Both the position numbers and the translations under genes were made by a program. From Candidatus Mycolicibacterium alkanivorans (GTDB lineage Bacteria > Actinomycetota > Actinomycetes > Mycobacteriales > Mycobacteriaceae): a DNA stretch of 64,000 nt. The DNA lies in NCBI RefSeq assembly GCF_022760805.1, contig NZ_JAIVFL010000001.1, forward strand, positions 620,001 to 684,000, given 5' to 3'. Position 1 is the first letter of the stretch; every line of letters starts with the position of its first letter. Below, piece by piece: positions 45,329 to 54,748 of the stretch. Below the pieces are notes generated by a model. The model did no database searches, was not told the DNA's origin, and saw only the letters and a program-made list of their open reading frames with translations.

Positions 45329-48193
45329 GTGACCGAATCGCCTACCACCGGGGCCACCGAGGCCGACGCCGACGTGCCGCGGCACCGCTATACCGCCGAG
45401 CTGGCGGGGCGGATCGAGGCGACGTGGCAGGACAACTGGCAGGCCTGGGGCACCTTCAACGTGCCCAACCCGGTGGGCTCGCTGGCTCCGGCAGATGGTT
45501 CGGCGGTGCCCGAGGACAAGATGTTCGTCCAGGACATGTTCCCCTACCCGTCCGGCGATGGCCTGCACGTCGGCCACCCGCTGGGCTACATCGCCACCGA
45601 CGTCTACGCCCGCTACTTCCGGATGACGGGTCGCAATGTGCTGCACGCACTGGGCTTCGACGCGTTCGGCCTGCCGGCAGAGCAGTTTGCGGTCCAGACC
45701 GGCACCCATCCACGGGTGCGCACCGAGGCCAACATCGTGAACTTCCGTCGCCAGCTGGGCCGGCTCGGGCTGGGCCACGACCAGCGCCGCAGCTTCTCCA
45801 CCACCGATGTCGACTTCTACAAGTGGACGCAGTGGATCTTCCTGCAGATCTACAACGCGTGGTTCGACCCCGCACAGAACAAGGCCCGGCCCATCGCTGA
45901 GCTGGTGGACGAGTTCGACAGCGGCGCAAGGACTCTCGATGACGGCCGGGTGTGGTCCCAGCTGTCGGCGGGGGAGCGCGCCGACGTCGTCGACGGCCAC
46001 CGGCTGGTGTACCGGGCCGACTCGCTGGTGAACTGGTGTCCCGGGCTGGGCACCGTGCTGGCCAACGAGGAGGTCACCTCCGAGGGCCGCAGCGAGCGCG
46101 GCAACTTCCCGGTGTTCCGGAAACGGTTGCGGCAGTGGATGATGCGCATCACCGCCTACTCCGATCGGCTGCTCGACGATCTCGACGTGCTGGACTGGCC
46201 GGAGAAGGTCAAGACCATGCAGCGCAACTGGATCGGACGCTCCACCGGCGCATCGGTGCTCTTCGATGCCGACGGCAGCGACATCGAAGTGTTCACCACT
46301 CGTCCCGACACCCTGTTCGGCGCCACCTATCTGGTTCTGGCACCCGAACATGAACTCGTCGACGCTCTGACGGCCGGGCAGTGGCCCGAAGGCGTCGACC
46401 CGCGCTGGACTGGTGGCGCAGCCACACCCGGTGAAGCGGTGGCCGCCTACCGGCGTTCGATCGCGGCGAAGTCCGACCTGGAGCGTCAGGAGAACAAGAC
46501 CAAGACCGGGGTGTTCCTAGGAACGTGGGCCACCAATCCGGCCAACGGGCAACGGGTTCCGGTCTTCATCGCCGACTACGTGCTGGTCGGCTACGGCACC
46601 GGCGCGATCATGGCGGTGCCCGGCCACGACCAGCGTGACTGGGAGTTCGCCGGCGAGTTCGGTCTGCCCGTCCTGGAGGTGATCGCCGGCGGCGACATCA
46701 CCGAGGCCGCCTATGTCGGGCACGGCACACTGGTCAACTCGCAGTACCTCGACGGGCTTAGTGTCGAGGACGCCAAGACGGCCATCGCCGAGAAGCTCGA
46801 GGCCGACGGCCGCGGCCGCGCCCGCATCGAATACAAGCTGCGGGACTGGCTTTTCGCGCGCCAACGGTACTGGGGTGAGCCGTTTCCGATCGTCTACGGC
46901 GCCGACGGCCGGGCCCATCCGCTGCCGGATTCCGCGCTGCCGGTCGAGCTGCCCGACATCGCGGACTACTCGCCGGTGCTGTTCGACCCAGAGGACGCCG
47001 ACAGCGAGCCGTCGCCGCCGCTGAACAAGGCGACTGAGTGGGTGAACGTCGACCTCGACCTCGGCGACGGACTCAAGGGGTATACCCGCGACACCAACGT
47101 CATGCCGCAGTGGGCCGGCAGTTCGTGGTACGAGCTGCGCTACGCCGATCCGCACAACTCAGAAGAGTTCTGCGACAAGCAGAACGAGGCCTACTGGATG
47201 GGCCCGCGCCCATCCGAGCACGGGCCGGACGATCCGGGCGGGGTGGACCTGTACGTCGGCGGCGTCGAGCACGCGGTGCTGCACCTGCTGTATTCGCGGT
47301 TCTGGCACAAGGTGCTTCACGACCTCGGCCACGTCACGTCGCGGGAACCCTACCGCCGCTTGGTGAATCAGGGCTACATCCAGGCTTTCGCCTACACCGA
47401 TGCGCGGGGCGCGTACGTGCCCGCCGCCGACGTCGTCGAGCGAAACGGGAAGTTCTTCCTGCCGGGGACCGACGGTGAGATCGAGGTCTTCCAGGAGTTC
47501 GGCAAGATCGGCAAGAGCCTGAAGAACTCGGTATCGCCCGACGAGATCTGCGACAACTACGGCGCCGACACGCTGCGTGTCTACGAGATGTCGATGGGCC
47601 CGCTGGAAGCGTCGCGGCCGTGGGCCACCAAGGACGTGGTCGGCGCCCATCGTTTCCTGCAGCGGGTGTGGCGGTTGGTCGTCGACGAAAACACCGGTGC
47701 GGAACGGGTTTCCAAGCACGAGTCGCTAGACGACGAGACGCTGCGGTTGCTGCACCGCACCATCGCCGGCGTGGCCGACGACTATGCGGGCCTGCGCAAC
47801 AACACCGCCGCGGCCAAGCTCATCGAGTACACCAACCACCTGACCAAGGAGGGCGTCACCTCCCGCGCAGCGCTGGAGCCACTGGTGTTGATGGTGGCCC
47901 CACTGGCCCCGCACCTCGCCGAGGAGCTGTGGCGGCGACTGGGCCACGAGACATCGCTGGCGCACGGCCCGTTCCCTGTTGCCGATCCGGCCTTTCTGGT
48001 GGCGGACACCGTCCAGTACCCGGTACAGGTCAACGGCAAGGTGCGTGGTCGGATCACGGTCGACGCCGAGGCCGACAAGACGGCCGTCGAAGCGGCGGCG
48101 CTGGCCGACGAGAAGGTGGCGGCATTCCTGGCCGGTGCCACCCCGAAGAAGGTCATCGTCGTTCCCGGCCGCCTGGTCAACCTCGTCGTCTAG
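45329..48193 (+). CDS. leuS: Leucyl-tRNA synthetase
   Basis: 954 aa from GTG at 45329. Class I synthetase: HIGH-type motif [17 protein letters not shown] (H-V-G-H at 80-83). The CP1 editing domain has [16 protein letters not shown] and [19 protein letters not shown]. The KMSKS-type motif is K-I-G-K-S at 726-730 ([16 protein letters not shown]). The anticodon-binding and C-terminal parts are complete ([25 protein letters not shown]). Charges tRNA-Leu. A palindromic repeat follows 7 bp after the stop. Confidence 0.97.
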   Translation: MTESPTTGATEADADVPRHRYTAELAGRIEATWQDNWQAWGTFNVPNPVGSLAPADGSAVPEDKMFVQDMFPYPSGDGLHVGHPLGYIATDVYARYFRMTGRNVLHALGFDAFGLPAEQFAVQTGTHPRVRTEANIVNFRRQLGRLGLGHDQRRSFSTTDVDFYKWTQWIFLQIYNAWFDPAQNKARPIAELVDEFDSGARTLDDGRVWSQLSAGERADVVDGHRLVYRADSLVNWCPGLGTVLANEEVTSEGRSERGNFPVFRKRLRQWMMRITAYSDRLLDDLDVLDWPEKVKTMQRNWIGRSTGASVLFDADGSDIEVFTTRPDTLFGATYLVLAPEHELVDALTAGQWPEGVDPRWTGGAATPGEAVAAYRRSIAAKSDLERQENKTKTGVFLGTWATNPANGQRVPVFIADYVLVGYGTGAIMAVPGHDQRDWEFAGEFGLPVLEVIAGGDITEAAYVGHGTLVNSQYLDGLSVEDAKTAIAEKLEADGRGRARIEYKLRDWLFARQRYWGEPFPIVYGADGRAHPLPDSALPVELPDIADYSPVLFDPEDADSEPSPPLNKATEWVNVDLDLGDGLKGYTRDTNVMPQWAGSSWYELRYADPHNSEEFCDKQNEAYWMGPRPSEHGPDDPGGVDLYVGGVEHAVLHLLYSRFWHKVLHDLGHVTSREPYRRLVNQGYIQAFAYTDARGAYVPAADVVERNGKFFLPGTDGEIEVFQEFGKIGKSLKNSVSPDEICDNYGADTLRVYEMSMGPLEASRPWATKDVVGAHRFLQRVWRLVVDENTGAERVSKHESLDDETLRLLHRTIAGVADDYAGLRNNTAAAKLIEYTNHLTKEGVTSRAALEPLVLMVAPLAPHLAEELWRRLGHETSLAHGPFPVADPAFLVADTVQYPVQVNGKVRGRITVDAEADKTAVEAAALADEKVAAFLAGATPKKVIVVPGRLVNLVV

Positions 48194-48200
48194 CCCGGGC

Positions 48201-48249
48201 GATTTCGGCGCGCTTTTCGTCGCCTACCGGCGACAAGCGCGCCCGAATC
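48201..48249. repeat. Palindromic element, copy 1 (after leuS)
   Basis: 49-bp imperfect palindrome. Outer arms GATTTCGGCGCGCTT and AAGCGCGCCCGAATC; inner arms GTCGCC and GGCGAC around TACC. Related to the copy at 49139-49187. Located so that it could act as the leuS terminator. Confidence 0.75.
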
Positions 48250-48293
48250 GCTAGGAATGGAACGCAACTGTTTTCCGGCGCGTCCATCTTGGC

Positions 48294-49154
48294 GTGCTGA
48301 ACGATCTTCTTCGCGATCAAGATGGCGTCATCACGCTCGCTCAAGCGCAGCGCGTCGGGCTCACGCATCAAGCGGTTCAACGTCGTGTGCGCTCGGGTTA
48401 CTGGCGTCGATGTGCCCGGGGCGTCTACTTCGTCGACGACCGTGAATTCACCGACGCGGCCCGCATCCGCGCGGCGGTTTGGGCGCACGGCGCACACGCG
48501 GCGGCCAGCGGCCTTGCCGCTGCTTGGTGGCACCGCCTCACGGTGTTCGCGCCTGAGGTCGTCGAGGTCACTGTCCCGAGAAACAGCCGCGGTCGTAGCC
48601 ATGGTGGCGCCCGGGTGCGGCGGCGCAACCTCGGCGCTTCAGATGTCAGCGCCGTTCGCGGGCTGAAGGTGACCGAACTGTCCCTCACCGTGGTGGAGGC
48701 TTCGGTTCGGCGCCGTGGCGGAGCGAAGCTGATGGATCGCGCACTGCAGCGCCACGTCGAGTTGCAGGCGCTGTGGCAGGCACATCTCCGGAACAAGGGC
48801 CGCTACGGCGCGCCAGCAGCGCGCCGAATGCTTCAGGCCGCAGCCGACGGCAGCCGTTCGGAGGCCGAAAGGCTGTTGCTGGGGTTGCTGCGCCAAGCCG
48901 GACTGACCGGATGGCGGACCAACCATCCGGTGGCTGGGTACAAGGTCGATGTGGCCTTTCCCAAGCAGAAGGTCGCCATCGAAGTCGACGGCTTCGCCTT
49001 CCACACCGACGAAGAGGTGTTTCAGATCGACCGGCAGCGCCAGAACACCATCGCGCTTTGCGGTTGGCAGATCCTGCGGTTCACCTGGCTGGATCTGACG
49101 GGATATCCCGAGCGCGTCATCGCCGTCATCCGTTCTGCGATTTCGGCGCGCTAA
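48294..49154 (+). CDS. DUF559 nuclease-like protein with AbiEi-type N-terminus
   Basis: 286 aa from GTG at 48294. The first 60 residues (LAQAQRVGLTHQAVQRRVRS, RCARGVYFVDDREF) resemble the winged-helix of AbiEi-like antitoxins. The C-terminal domain has the DUF559/Vsr-like endonuclease pattern: NHPVAGYKVDVAFPKQKVAI, EVDGFAFHT and WQILRFTWLDLT, including E-x-x with V-D-V-A-F and E-V-D-G. Such genes are numerous in mycobacteria and vary between strains. It is inserted between leuS and the SDR gene, flanked by related palindromes, so it may be mobile. Activity is unproven. Confidence 0.85.
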   Translation: MLNDLLRDQDGVITLAQAQRVGLTHQAVQRRVRSGYWRRCARGVYFVDDREFTDAARIRAAVWAHGAHAAASGLAAAWWHRLTVFAPEVVEVTVPRNSRGRSHGGARVRRRNLGASDVSAVRGLKVTELSLTVVEASVRRRGGAKLMDRALQRHVELQALWQAHLRNKGRYGAPAARRMLQAAADGSRSEAERLLLGLLRQAGLTGWRTNHPVAGYKVDVAFPKQKVAIEVDGFAFHTDEEVFQIDRQRQNTIALCGWQILRFTWLDLTGYPERVIAVIRSAISAR

Positions 49155-49187
49155 TCGCCGCCTACCGGCGATAACCGCGCCGAAATC
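49139..49187. repeat. Palindromic element, copy 2 (between DUF559 and SDR genes)
   Basis: 49-bp palindrome with perfect 12-bp outer arms (GATTTCGGCGCG / CGCGCCGAAATC) and 7-bp inner arms (ATCGCCG / CGGCGAT). It holds the stop codon of the DUF559 gene (TAA 49152-49154) and touches the stop of the convergent SDR gene (49186-49188), so it is placed as a bidirectional terminator. Confidence 0.8.
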
Positions 49188-49854
49188 ATGCCCGGGGGCG
49201 GACGACCACCTGATGCGTATGCGCATCCAGCGGCGTGGCGATTACCCCGGCCACGACCTGAGCGACCGTCTCGGCGGACAGGAATTTCGCGGGCTCGTAC
49301 TCGCCGCCTTCGTAGGCGATCAGGTCGCGCTGCATCTCGGTGTCGACCCGGCCGGGGTGCACGCTGGTGACCCGCAGGCTCGGCTCGTCGGCCCGAAGCG
49401 AGTCGGCGAAGGCGCGCAGCGCGAACTTGCTCGCCGAGTAGGCGGCCAGCCCGGGTGAGACGTTGAGCCCCGATCCGGAGTTGATGAACACGACCTGCCC
49501 TCTGGCCGCTCGCAGTGCTGGCAGCAGCGCCAGGGTGAGCGCCACTGCCCCGATGACATTTACCTCGAAGGTGGCGCGCCACTGTTCGGGGGTGGACTCC
49601 GCGACCCGGCCCGGATAGGCCACCCCGGCGTTGTGCACCAAGACGTCGAGTTCGGCCAGCGGTTCGGCGGCGGCCTCCACCGAGTCCGGATCGGCCAGGT
49701 CCAGCGGCCAGGTGGTGGCGCCAAGCCGGGCAGCGACGGCGTCGAGCCGGGCGGCCGGCCGGCCGGCCAGCAGCAGAATGTGGGTGGGGGCCAGGGCCTC
49801 GGCTATCGCGGATCCGATGCCGCCACTCGCCCCAGTGATCATTGCGGTTTTCAT
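49186..49854 (-). CDS. Short-chain dehydrogenase/reductase
   Basis: 222 aa from ATG at 49854 (MKTAMITGASGGIGSAIAEA). NAD(P) motif T-G-A-S-G-G-I-G; NNAG-type motif VLVHNAGVAYPGRV; catalytic Ser in INSGSGLNVSPGLAA and Y-S-A-S-K. Substrate unknown. Upstream in the same frame are two copies of the short repeat encoding Q-E-R-S-D-A-G; a start before them (49926) is possible but unlikely. Confidence 0.92.
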   Translation of the reverse strand: MKTAMITGASGGIGSAIAEALAPTHILLLAGRPAARLDAVAARLGATTWPLDLADPDSVEAAAEPLAELDVLVHNAGVAYPGRVAESTPEQWRATFEVNVIGAVALTLALLPALRAARGQVVFINSGSGLNVSPGLAAYSASKFALRAFADSLRADEPSLRVTSVHPGRVDTEMQRDLIAYEGGEYEPAKFLSAETVAQVVAGVIATPLDAHTHQVVVRPRA

Positions 49855-49879
49855 CCCCGCGTCGCTTCGCTCCTGCCCG
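49855..49879. repeat. Short interspersed repeat, copy A (encodes QERSDAG)
   Basis: 25 bp directly upstream of the SDR ATG, beginning CCCCGCGTCGCTTCGCTCCT. It is identical to the copy at 49891-49915 and differs by one base from the copy at 53022-53046. Translated on the minus strand it contains Q-E-R-S-D-A-G. Confidence 0.7.
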
Positions 49880-49890
49880 TCGCGCCCAAC

Positions 49891-49915
49891 CCCCGCGTCG
49901 CTTCGCTCCTGCCCG
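49891..49915. repeat. Short interspersed repeat, copy B (encodes QERSDAG)
   Basis: Identical 25-bp copy, 36 bp from copy A, in the SDR-ggh divergent gap. It continues into GCCGG as copy C does. Confidence 0.7.
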
Positions 49916-49979
49916 CCGGAAGACATGCCGCCAACCCTACCGATCTGCGTTTCCACCTCACGCAACGCAGAATGAACGC

Positions 49980-51320
49980 GTGGCATTTGACCCGAGCTTC
50001 GGCCAGGCGCAGCTGGCGGCCCGCGCGGCCTACCTGCTGCGCGGTAACGACTTGGGTGTGATGACCTCGGCGGCACCCCAGCTCTACCCGCACATGTGGA
50101 GTTGGGACGCCGCCTTCGTGGCGGTCGGCCTGGCCCCGCTGAGTGTCGAGCGCGCCGTCGTCGAACTCGACACGCTGCTGTCGGCGCAGTGGACCAACGG
50201 GATGATCCCGCACATCGTCTTCGCCCATGGTGTCGACGGCTACTTTCCCGGCCCGGCCCGCTGGGCCTGTTCGGCGCTGGCGGCCCACGCCCCGCGTAGC
50301 AGGCACACCTCCGGGATCACCCAGCCTCCGGTGCACGCGATCGCGGTGCAGCGCATCCTTGACCGGGCACGCATGCGGGGCCGCTCCACCCGGGCGGTGG
50401 CCGAGGCATTCCTGGACCGGCGTTGGTCGGATCTGGTGCGCTGGCACCGCTGGCTTGCCGAAGCCAGAGACCAGAACAAGAGGGGCCGGATCACCCTGTA
50501 CCACGGCTGGGAATCCGGGATGGACAACTCGCCACGGTGGGATTCGGCCTACGCCAACGTGATTCCCGGCAACGTCCCGGAGTATCAGCGCGAGGATAAT
50601 CACATCATCACGGACGCCAGCCAGCGTCCGTCGGACACCGAGTACGACCGGTATCTGTGGCTGCTCGAGGAGATGAAGGCCGCCCGCTACGACGACGACC
50701 TCCTGCCGAAGGTGATGAGCTTCGCCGTCGAGGACGTCTTCGTCTCGGCGATCTTCTCGGTGGCCTGTGACGTGCTGGCCAACATCGGCGAGGATTACAA
50801 GCGACCCCACTCCGACGTGCGTGACCTGTACTCCTGGGCCGAGCGCTTCCGCGCCGGGGTCATCGGCACGACAGACGAAAGAACGGGCGCCGCAAGGGAT
50901 TTCGACGTACGAGGCGAAAAATGGATCGCCACCGAGACGGCTGCGCAGTTCGCACCGCTGCTCTGCGGGGGCCTGCCGCATGAGCAGGAACGCGCCTTGC
51001 TGAGGGTCCTCGAGGGCCCGCGGTTCTGCGGACACCCGGACCTGAAGTTCTCGCTGATTCCCTCAACATCGCCGGTTTCCAAAGACTTTCGGCCGCGCGA
51101 GTACTGGCGTGGACCGGTATGGCCCGTGCTGACGTGGCTGTTCTCATGGGCGTTCGCCCGCCGGGGTTGGTCCGAGCGTTCGTTGATGTTGCGCCGAGAA
51201 GGTCTGCGCCAGGCCAGCGACGGCTCGTTCGCCGAGTATTACGAGCCGTTCACCGGTGAGCCGCTGGGCAGCATGCAGCAGTCCTGGACCGCCGCCGCGG
51301 TGCTCGACTGGTTGGGTTAG
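49980..51320 (+). CDS. ggh: Glucosylglycerate hydrolase (GH63)
   Basis: 446 aa from GTG at 49980 (VAFDPSFGQAQLAARAAYLL), the length of the characterised M. hassiacum enzyme. The catalytic residues reported for that enzyme are at the same positions here: Asp43 (MWSWDAAF), Asp182 (HGWESGMDNSPRWDSAY) and Glu419 (DGSFAEYYEPFTGEPLG). It hydrolyses glucosylglycerate, a compatible solute stored under nitrogen limitation, to glucose and glycerate. No clear ribosome site. The stop overlaps that of the convergent marR gene. Confidence 0.93.
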   Translation: MAFDPSFGQAQLAARAAYLLRGNDLGVMTSAAPQLYPHMWSWDAAFVAVGLAPLSVERAVVELDTLLSAQWTNGMIPHIVFAHGVDGYFPGPARWACSALAAHAPRSRHTSGITQPPVHAIAVQRILDRARMRGRSTRAVAEAFLDRRWSDLVRWHRWLAEARDQNKRGRITLYHGWESGMDNSPRWDSAYANVIPGNVPEYQREDNHIITDASQRPSDTEYDRYLWLLEEMKAARYDDDLLPKVMSFAVEDVFVSAIFSVACDVLANIGEDYKRPHSDVRDLYSWAERFRAGVIGTTDERTGAARDFDVRGEKWIATETAAQFAPLLCGGLPHEQERALLRVLEGPRFCGHPDLKFSLIPSTSPVSKDFRPREYWRGPVWPVLTWLFSWAFARRGWSERSLMLRREGLRQASDGSFAEYYEPFTGEPLGSMQQSWTAAAVLDWLG

Positions 51321-51772
51321 CTCTCGGATTGATCGGCCAGGCGCTCCAGCGGGCGCAGGGCCTTGGCCAGGGTCTCGCGCTCCTCGTCGCTGAGTTTGGC
51401 CAGCAGCGAGGCCAGGTACGCGCGCCGGTGATCGAGCGCCTCGCGGTGCTGCACCAGTCCCTCCGGGGTGACCTCGACCAGCACGGCCCGCAGATCCGAG
51501 GGGTCGCGGGACCGCTTGACCAGCCCCAGCTTCTCCAGGCGCCGGATGGCCACCGTCGTGGTGGGTGTGCGCACCCGCTCGCGGGCAGCGAGCTCGGTCA
51601 TGCGCATCGGGCCCCGATCCAGCAGGGTCAGCAGGATCGACAACTGGGCCAGCGTCAGATCACCGCTAGTCGGAGTGCGCGGGTCGCCGCGGCGCAAGAC
51701 CGAGAACAATTTCGAGAGGACTCGCTGCAGGTCCCCTGACAGGTCAGTGACCTGCGGCTCGGCCTCAATCAT
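51317..51772 (-). CDS. MarR-family transcriptional regulator (Rv0042c-type)
   Basis: 151 aa. Winged helix: LAQLSILLTLLDRGPMRMTE, LAARERVRTPTTTVAIRRLE, KLGLVKRSRDPSDLRAVLVE. Ligand unknown. The 208 bp upstream of the gene include GTTCGCTAGTCTAAC (51774-51788), a partly symmetric site close to the start that could be its own operator. It converges on ggh with overlapping stops. Confidence 0.9.
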   Translation of the reverse strand: MIEAEPQVTDLSGDLQRVLSKLFSVLRRGDPRTPTSGDLTLAQLSILLTLLDRGPMRMTELAARERVRTPTTTVAIRRLEKLGLVKRSRDPSDLRAVLVEVTPEGLVQHREALDHRRAYLASLLAKLSDEERETLAKALRPLERLADQSES

Positions 51773-51980
51773 AGTTCGCTAGTCTAACCTGTGCGGCTCT
51801 GTCAAGAGGCGCGTAATGCCGTTTTCAGGGCCGAACTATAGAACCTGAGACAGGAACCGCTGTAGGCGCTTGGTCTACCCGTCGACCCGTCTACCAGCTG
51901 GCTGGGCGAGGCGCACACCTTATGGCCGGCAGGGACGTTCGGCCTGGAGTCCCTGCCGCTGGAGTGCGAGCCCTGCTGAG

Positions 51981-52766
51981 TCAGCGGCTGTCGCGCCAGC
52001 GGACCAGCGTCTCGGCCGGGCCCAGGTTGTAGTCGGGCCCGTCGCATCCGACGGTCATCAGTGTGACGCCCAGACCGGCCAGCGCCTCGGCGTTGGCGAC
52101 CAGGCTTTCGGCGTCGCGGCCCTCGACACCTGACGAGCGCTCGATGCTGCCCGGATCACGGCCGACCGCCTCGCAGTGGGCGGCCAGCGCCTCGGCCTTA
52201 CCCGGATAGGTCTCGGCGTTGGTGAAGCTGTGCCACATCTCGGCGTGCTCGGCGACCAGGCGCAGGGTTTTGCGTTCGCCTTGACCGCCAATGAGGATCG
52301 GGATGTCGCGCGTGGGCGCGGGATTGAGCTTGGCCAGCCGGGACTTGATTCGCGGCAGCGCTTCGGCGAGGTCGGCCAGCCGGCTGCCGACGGTGCCGAA
52401 TTCGTAGCCGTACTCGTCGTAGTCCTTCTGCTTCCATCCCGAACCGATGCCGAGGATCAGCCGTCCACCGGAGATGTGGTCGACGGTGCGGGCCATGTCG
52501 GCCAACAGTTCGGGGTTGCGGTAGGAGTTGCACGTGACCAGTGCGCCGATCTCGACGCGCGAGGTCTGCTCAGCCCAGGCTCCCAGCATGGTCCAGCACT
52601 CGTAGTGGGCGCCGTCGGGGTCGCCGTAGAGCGGAAAAAAGTGGTCCCAGTTGAAGACGACGTCGATGCCGATGTCCTCGCATCGGCGTACGGCGCCGCG
52701 GATCTGGGCGTAGTCGTCGGAGTGCTGGGGCTGGAGCTGGACACCGATTCGGAGGGGAAAGGTCAT
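51981..52766 (-). CDS. LLM-class F420-dependent oxidoreductase (Rv0044c-type)
   Basis: 261 aa from ATG at 52766 behind GGAGGGGAAA-like purines. Luciferase-like monooxygenase fold: IGVQLQPQHSDDYAQIRGAV, GIDVVFNWDHFFPLYGDPDG, LVTCNSYRNPELLADMARTV, SGGRLILGIGSGWKQKDYDE. The last stretch is a hallmark of mycobacterial F420-dependent enzymes of this class. Substrate unknown. Confidence 0.9.
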   Translation of the reverse strand: MTFPLRIGVQLQPQHSDDYAQIRGAVRRCEDIGIDVVFNWDHFFPLYGDPDGAHYECWTMLGAWAEQTSRVEIGALVTCNSYRNPELLADMARTVDHISGGRLILGIGSGWKQKDYDEYGYEFGTVGSRLADLAEALPRIKSRLAKLNPAPTRDIPILIGGQGERKTLRLVAEHAEMWHSFTNAETYPGKAEALAAHCEAVGRDPGSIERSSGVEGRDAESLVANAEALAGLGVTLMTVGCDGPDYNLGPAETLVRWRDSR

Positions 52767-52793
52767 GTCATCACGTTAGGCCTCTCGCCGGCC

Positions 52794-53006
52794 CTAACCG
52801 TCGAGCACATCCCGCAGGATCTGCACCAGCGCCCGCGGCTGATAGCCCTGAACCGAGTGACCGGCGTCCGCCACGACGTGGACGGTCTGGAATCCCGGTG
52901 CAGTGCGAGCGAATTCGTCGGCGCCCTCGTCGTTGACGAAGAACGACTTGGTGCCGCGCACCTTGGCGGCGTTCTCGGGGAGCAGCGCGAACTCGACGAA
53001 AACGAA
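52794..53006 (-). pseudogene. Remnant: C-terminal end of an alpha/beta hydrolase (Rv0045c-type)
   Basis: About 70 codons immediately after the ino1 stop and in the same frame: FVEFALLPENAAKVRGTKSF, then TVHVVADAGHSVQGYQPRAL and VQILRDVLDG, ending TAG at 52794-52796. A-G-H-S-V-Q is the catalytic-His region of the hydrolase found between the LLM gene and ino1 in M. tuberculosis. The nucleophile and most of the fold are missing and no start codon is available, so it is a deletion remnant. Confidence 0.75.
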
Positions 53007-54149
53007 CTAGCCCTTGTTGATCCCCGCGTCGCTGCGCTCCTGCCCGCCGGCGATGAACGCTTCGAGCTGCTCGCGGGCCACGTCGTCGGCGAGCTGCTTG
53101 GGCGGGCTCTTCATCAGGTAGGCCGAGGCCGGGATGATCGGGCCGCCGATGCCGCGGTCCTTGGCGACCTTGGCCGCGCGCACCGCGTCGATGATGATGC
53201 CGGCCGAGTTCGGCGAGTCCCACACCTCGAGCTTGTACTCCAGGTTCAGTGGCACGTCGCCGAAGGCGCGGCCTTCCAGGCGGACGTAGGCCCACTTGCG
53301 GTCGTCGAGCCAGGCGACGTGGTCCGACGGGCCGATGTGGACGTTCTTGTCCTCGATCTTGCCGGCCAGCGAGCCGGTCAGGTTGGAGGTCACGGACTGG
53401 GTCTTGGAGACCTTTTTGGACTCCAGGCGCTCGCGCTCGAGCATGTTCTTGAAGTCCATGTTGCCGCCCACGTTCAGCTGGAAGGTGCGGTCCAGCGCGA
53501 CGCCGCGGTCCTCGAACAGCTTGGCCATGACGCGGTGGGTGATGGTGGCGCCGACCTGGCTCTTGATGTCGTCGCCGACGATCGGCACACCGGCGTCCGC
53601 GAACTTCTTGGCCCACACCGGGTCGGAGGCGATGAACACCGGCAGCGCGTTGACGAACGCCACGCCGGCGTCGATCGCGCACTGCGCGTAGAACTTGTCG
53701 GCCTGCTCCGAGCCCACCGGCAGGTAGGACACCAGCACGTCGACCTTGTTGTCCTTGAGCACCTTGACCACGTCGGCCGGCTCGTCATCGGACAGCTCGA
53801 TGGTGTCGGCGTAGTACTTGCCGATGCCGTCGAGGGTCGGGCCACGCTGCACCACGACATCGGTCGGCGGCACGTCAGCGATCTTGACGGTGTTGTTCTC
53901 CGAGGCGAAGATGGCCTCGGACAGGTCGAACCCGACTTTCTTGGCGTCGACGTCGAACGCGGCGACGAACTTCACGTCGCGCACGTGGTACCGCCCGAGC
54001 TTGACGTGCATCAGGCCGGGAACCGAGGCGTTCGGGTCCGCATCCTTGTAGTACTGGACGCCCTGGACGAGCGACGACGCGCAGTTGCCGACGCCGACAA
54101 TGGCGACCCGCACATCCGTCGACGTTCCTGGCGCGTTGTGCTCAGTCAT
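53007..54149 (-). CDS. ino1: Myo-inositol-3-phosphate synthase (inositol-1-phosphate synthase)
   Basis: 380 aa. NAD motif [20 protein letters not shown]; family signatures [58 protein letters not shown] and [20 protein letters not shown]. Converts glucose-6-phosphate to inositol-3-phosphate, the first step towards phosphatidylinositol, PIMs and mycothiol. The natural end appears to be EQLEAFIAG; the extra [12 protein letters not shown] comes from a short interspersed repeat and new stop codon. PadR regulator lies 53 bp upstream on the same strand. Confidence 0.96.
   Translation of the reverse strand: MTEHNAPGTSTDVRVAIVGVGNCASSLVQGVQYYKDADPNASVPGLMHVKLGRYHVRDVKFVAAFDVDAKKVGFDLSEAIFASENNTVKIADVPPTDVVVQRGPTLDGIGKYYADTIELSDDEPADVVKVLKDNKVDVLVSYLPVGSEQADKFYAQCAIDAGVAFVNALPVFIASDPVWAKKFADAGVPIVGDDIKSQVGATITHRVMAKLFEDRGVALDRTFQLNVGGNMDFKNMLERERLESKKVSKTQSVTSNLTGSLAGKIEDKNVHIGPSDHVAWLDDRKWAYVRLEGRAFGDVPLNLEYKLEVWDSPNSAGIIIDAVRAAKVAKDRGIGGPIIPASAYLMKSPPKQLADDVAREQLEAFIAGGQERSDAGINKG
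53022..53046. repeat. Short interspersed repeat, copy C (within ino1 3' end)
   Basis: 25-bp copy with one mismatch to copies A and B. It lies at the junction between ino1 and the hydrolase remnant, and changes the ino1 C-terminus to include Q-E-R-S-D-A-G. Confidence 0.7.
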
Positions 54150-54202
54150 GGACGTTCTCCTTCTTGAACTTCTTCTTGCTGCTGGTCAGGTTCTATGTGG
54201 CT

Positions 54203-54748
54203 TCAAGCCTGGTCCGGGTGCGTCTGTGCGACCCGCTCGGCGGTGATCAGCTCGTTGAGCCATTTGACTTCCCGCTCGCTGGACTCCAAACCCAGCTGAT
54301 GCAGTTGTCGGGTGTAGCGGTCGAGCGAGTTGCTGGCCCGCGCGACTGCCTCACGCAGGCCTTCGCGGCGTTCCTCCACCTGCCGACGGCGGCCTTCCAG
54401 GATACGCATCCGCGCTTCGGCGGGTGTGCGGTTGAAGAAGGCCAGGTGAACACCGAAGCCGTCGTCGGTGTAGTTCTGCGGACCGGTGTCGGCGACGAGT
54501 TCGGAGAACCGCTGTCGGCCGGCGTCAGTCAGCTGGTAGACCCGCCGGCCACGGCGCAATACCGGGGTTCCTGCGGGGGCGGCGTCCTCGGCGATCAGCC
54601 CGTCGGCCTGCATCCGGCGCAGCGCCGGGTACAGCGAGCCGTAGGAGAAGGCACGGAACGCCCCCAGCAAGCCCGTCAGTCGTTTGCGCAGCTCGTAGCC
54701 GTGCATCGGGGACTCGAGGAGAAGACCCAGGATGGCAAGCTCCAGCAT
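54203..54748 (-). CDS. PadR-family transcriptional regulator (Rv0047c-type)
   Basis: 181 aa from ATG at 54748 (MLELAILGLLLESPMHGYEL); the perfect GGAGGTGA site upstream favours this over a TTG 7 codons earlier. Winged helix with RAFSYGSLYPALRRMQADGL and a C-terminal coiled coil (RILEGRRRQVEERREGLREA) typical of PadR dimers. M. tuberculosis Rv0047c next to ino1 is the counterpart; it could control ino1. Confidence 0.92.
   Translation of the reverse strand: MLELAILGLLLESPMHGYELRKRLTGLLGAFRAFSYGSLYPALRRMQADGLIAEDAAPAGTPVLRRGRRVYQLTDAGRQRFSELVADTGPQNYTDDGFGVHLAFFNRTPAEARMRILEGRRRQVEERREGLREAVARASNSLDRYTRQLHQLGLESSEREVKWLNELITAERVAQTHPDQA

Noticed and set aside
52176-54167. 663-codon open frame antisense to the LLM gene and ino1
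   Set aside because: It spans two well-supported genes and the hydrolase remnant on the other strand; low-complexity translation.
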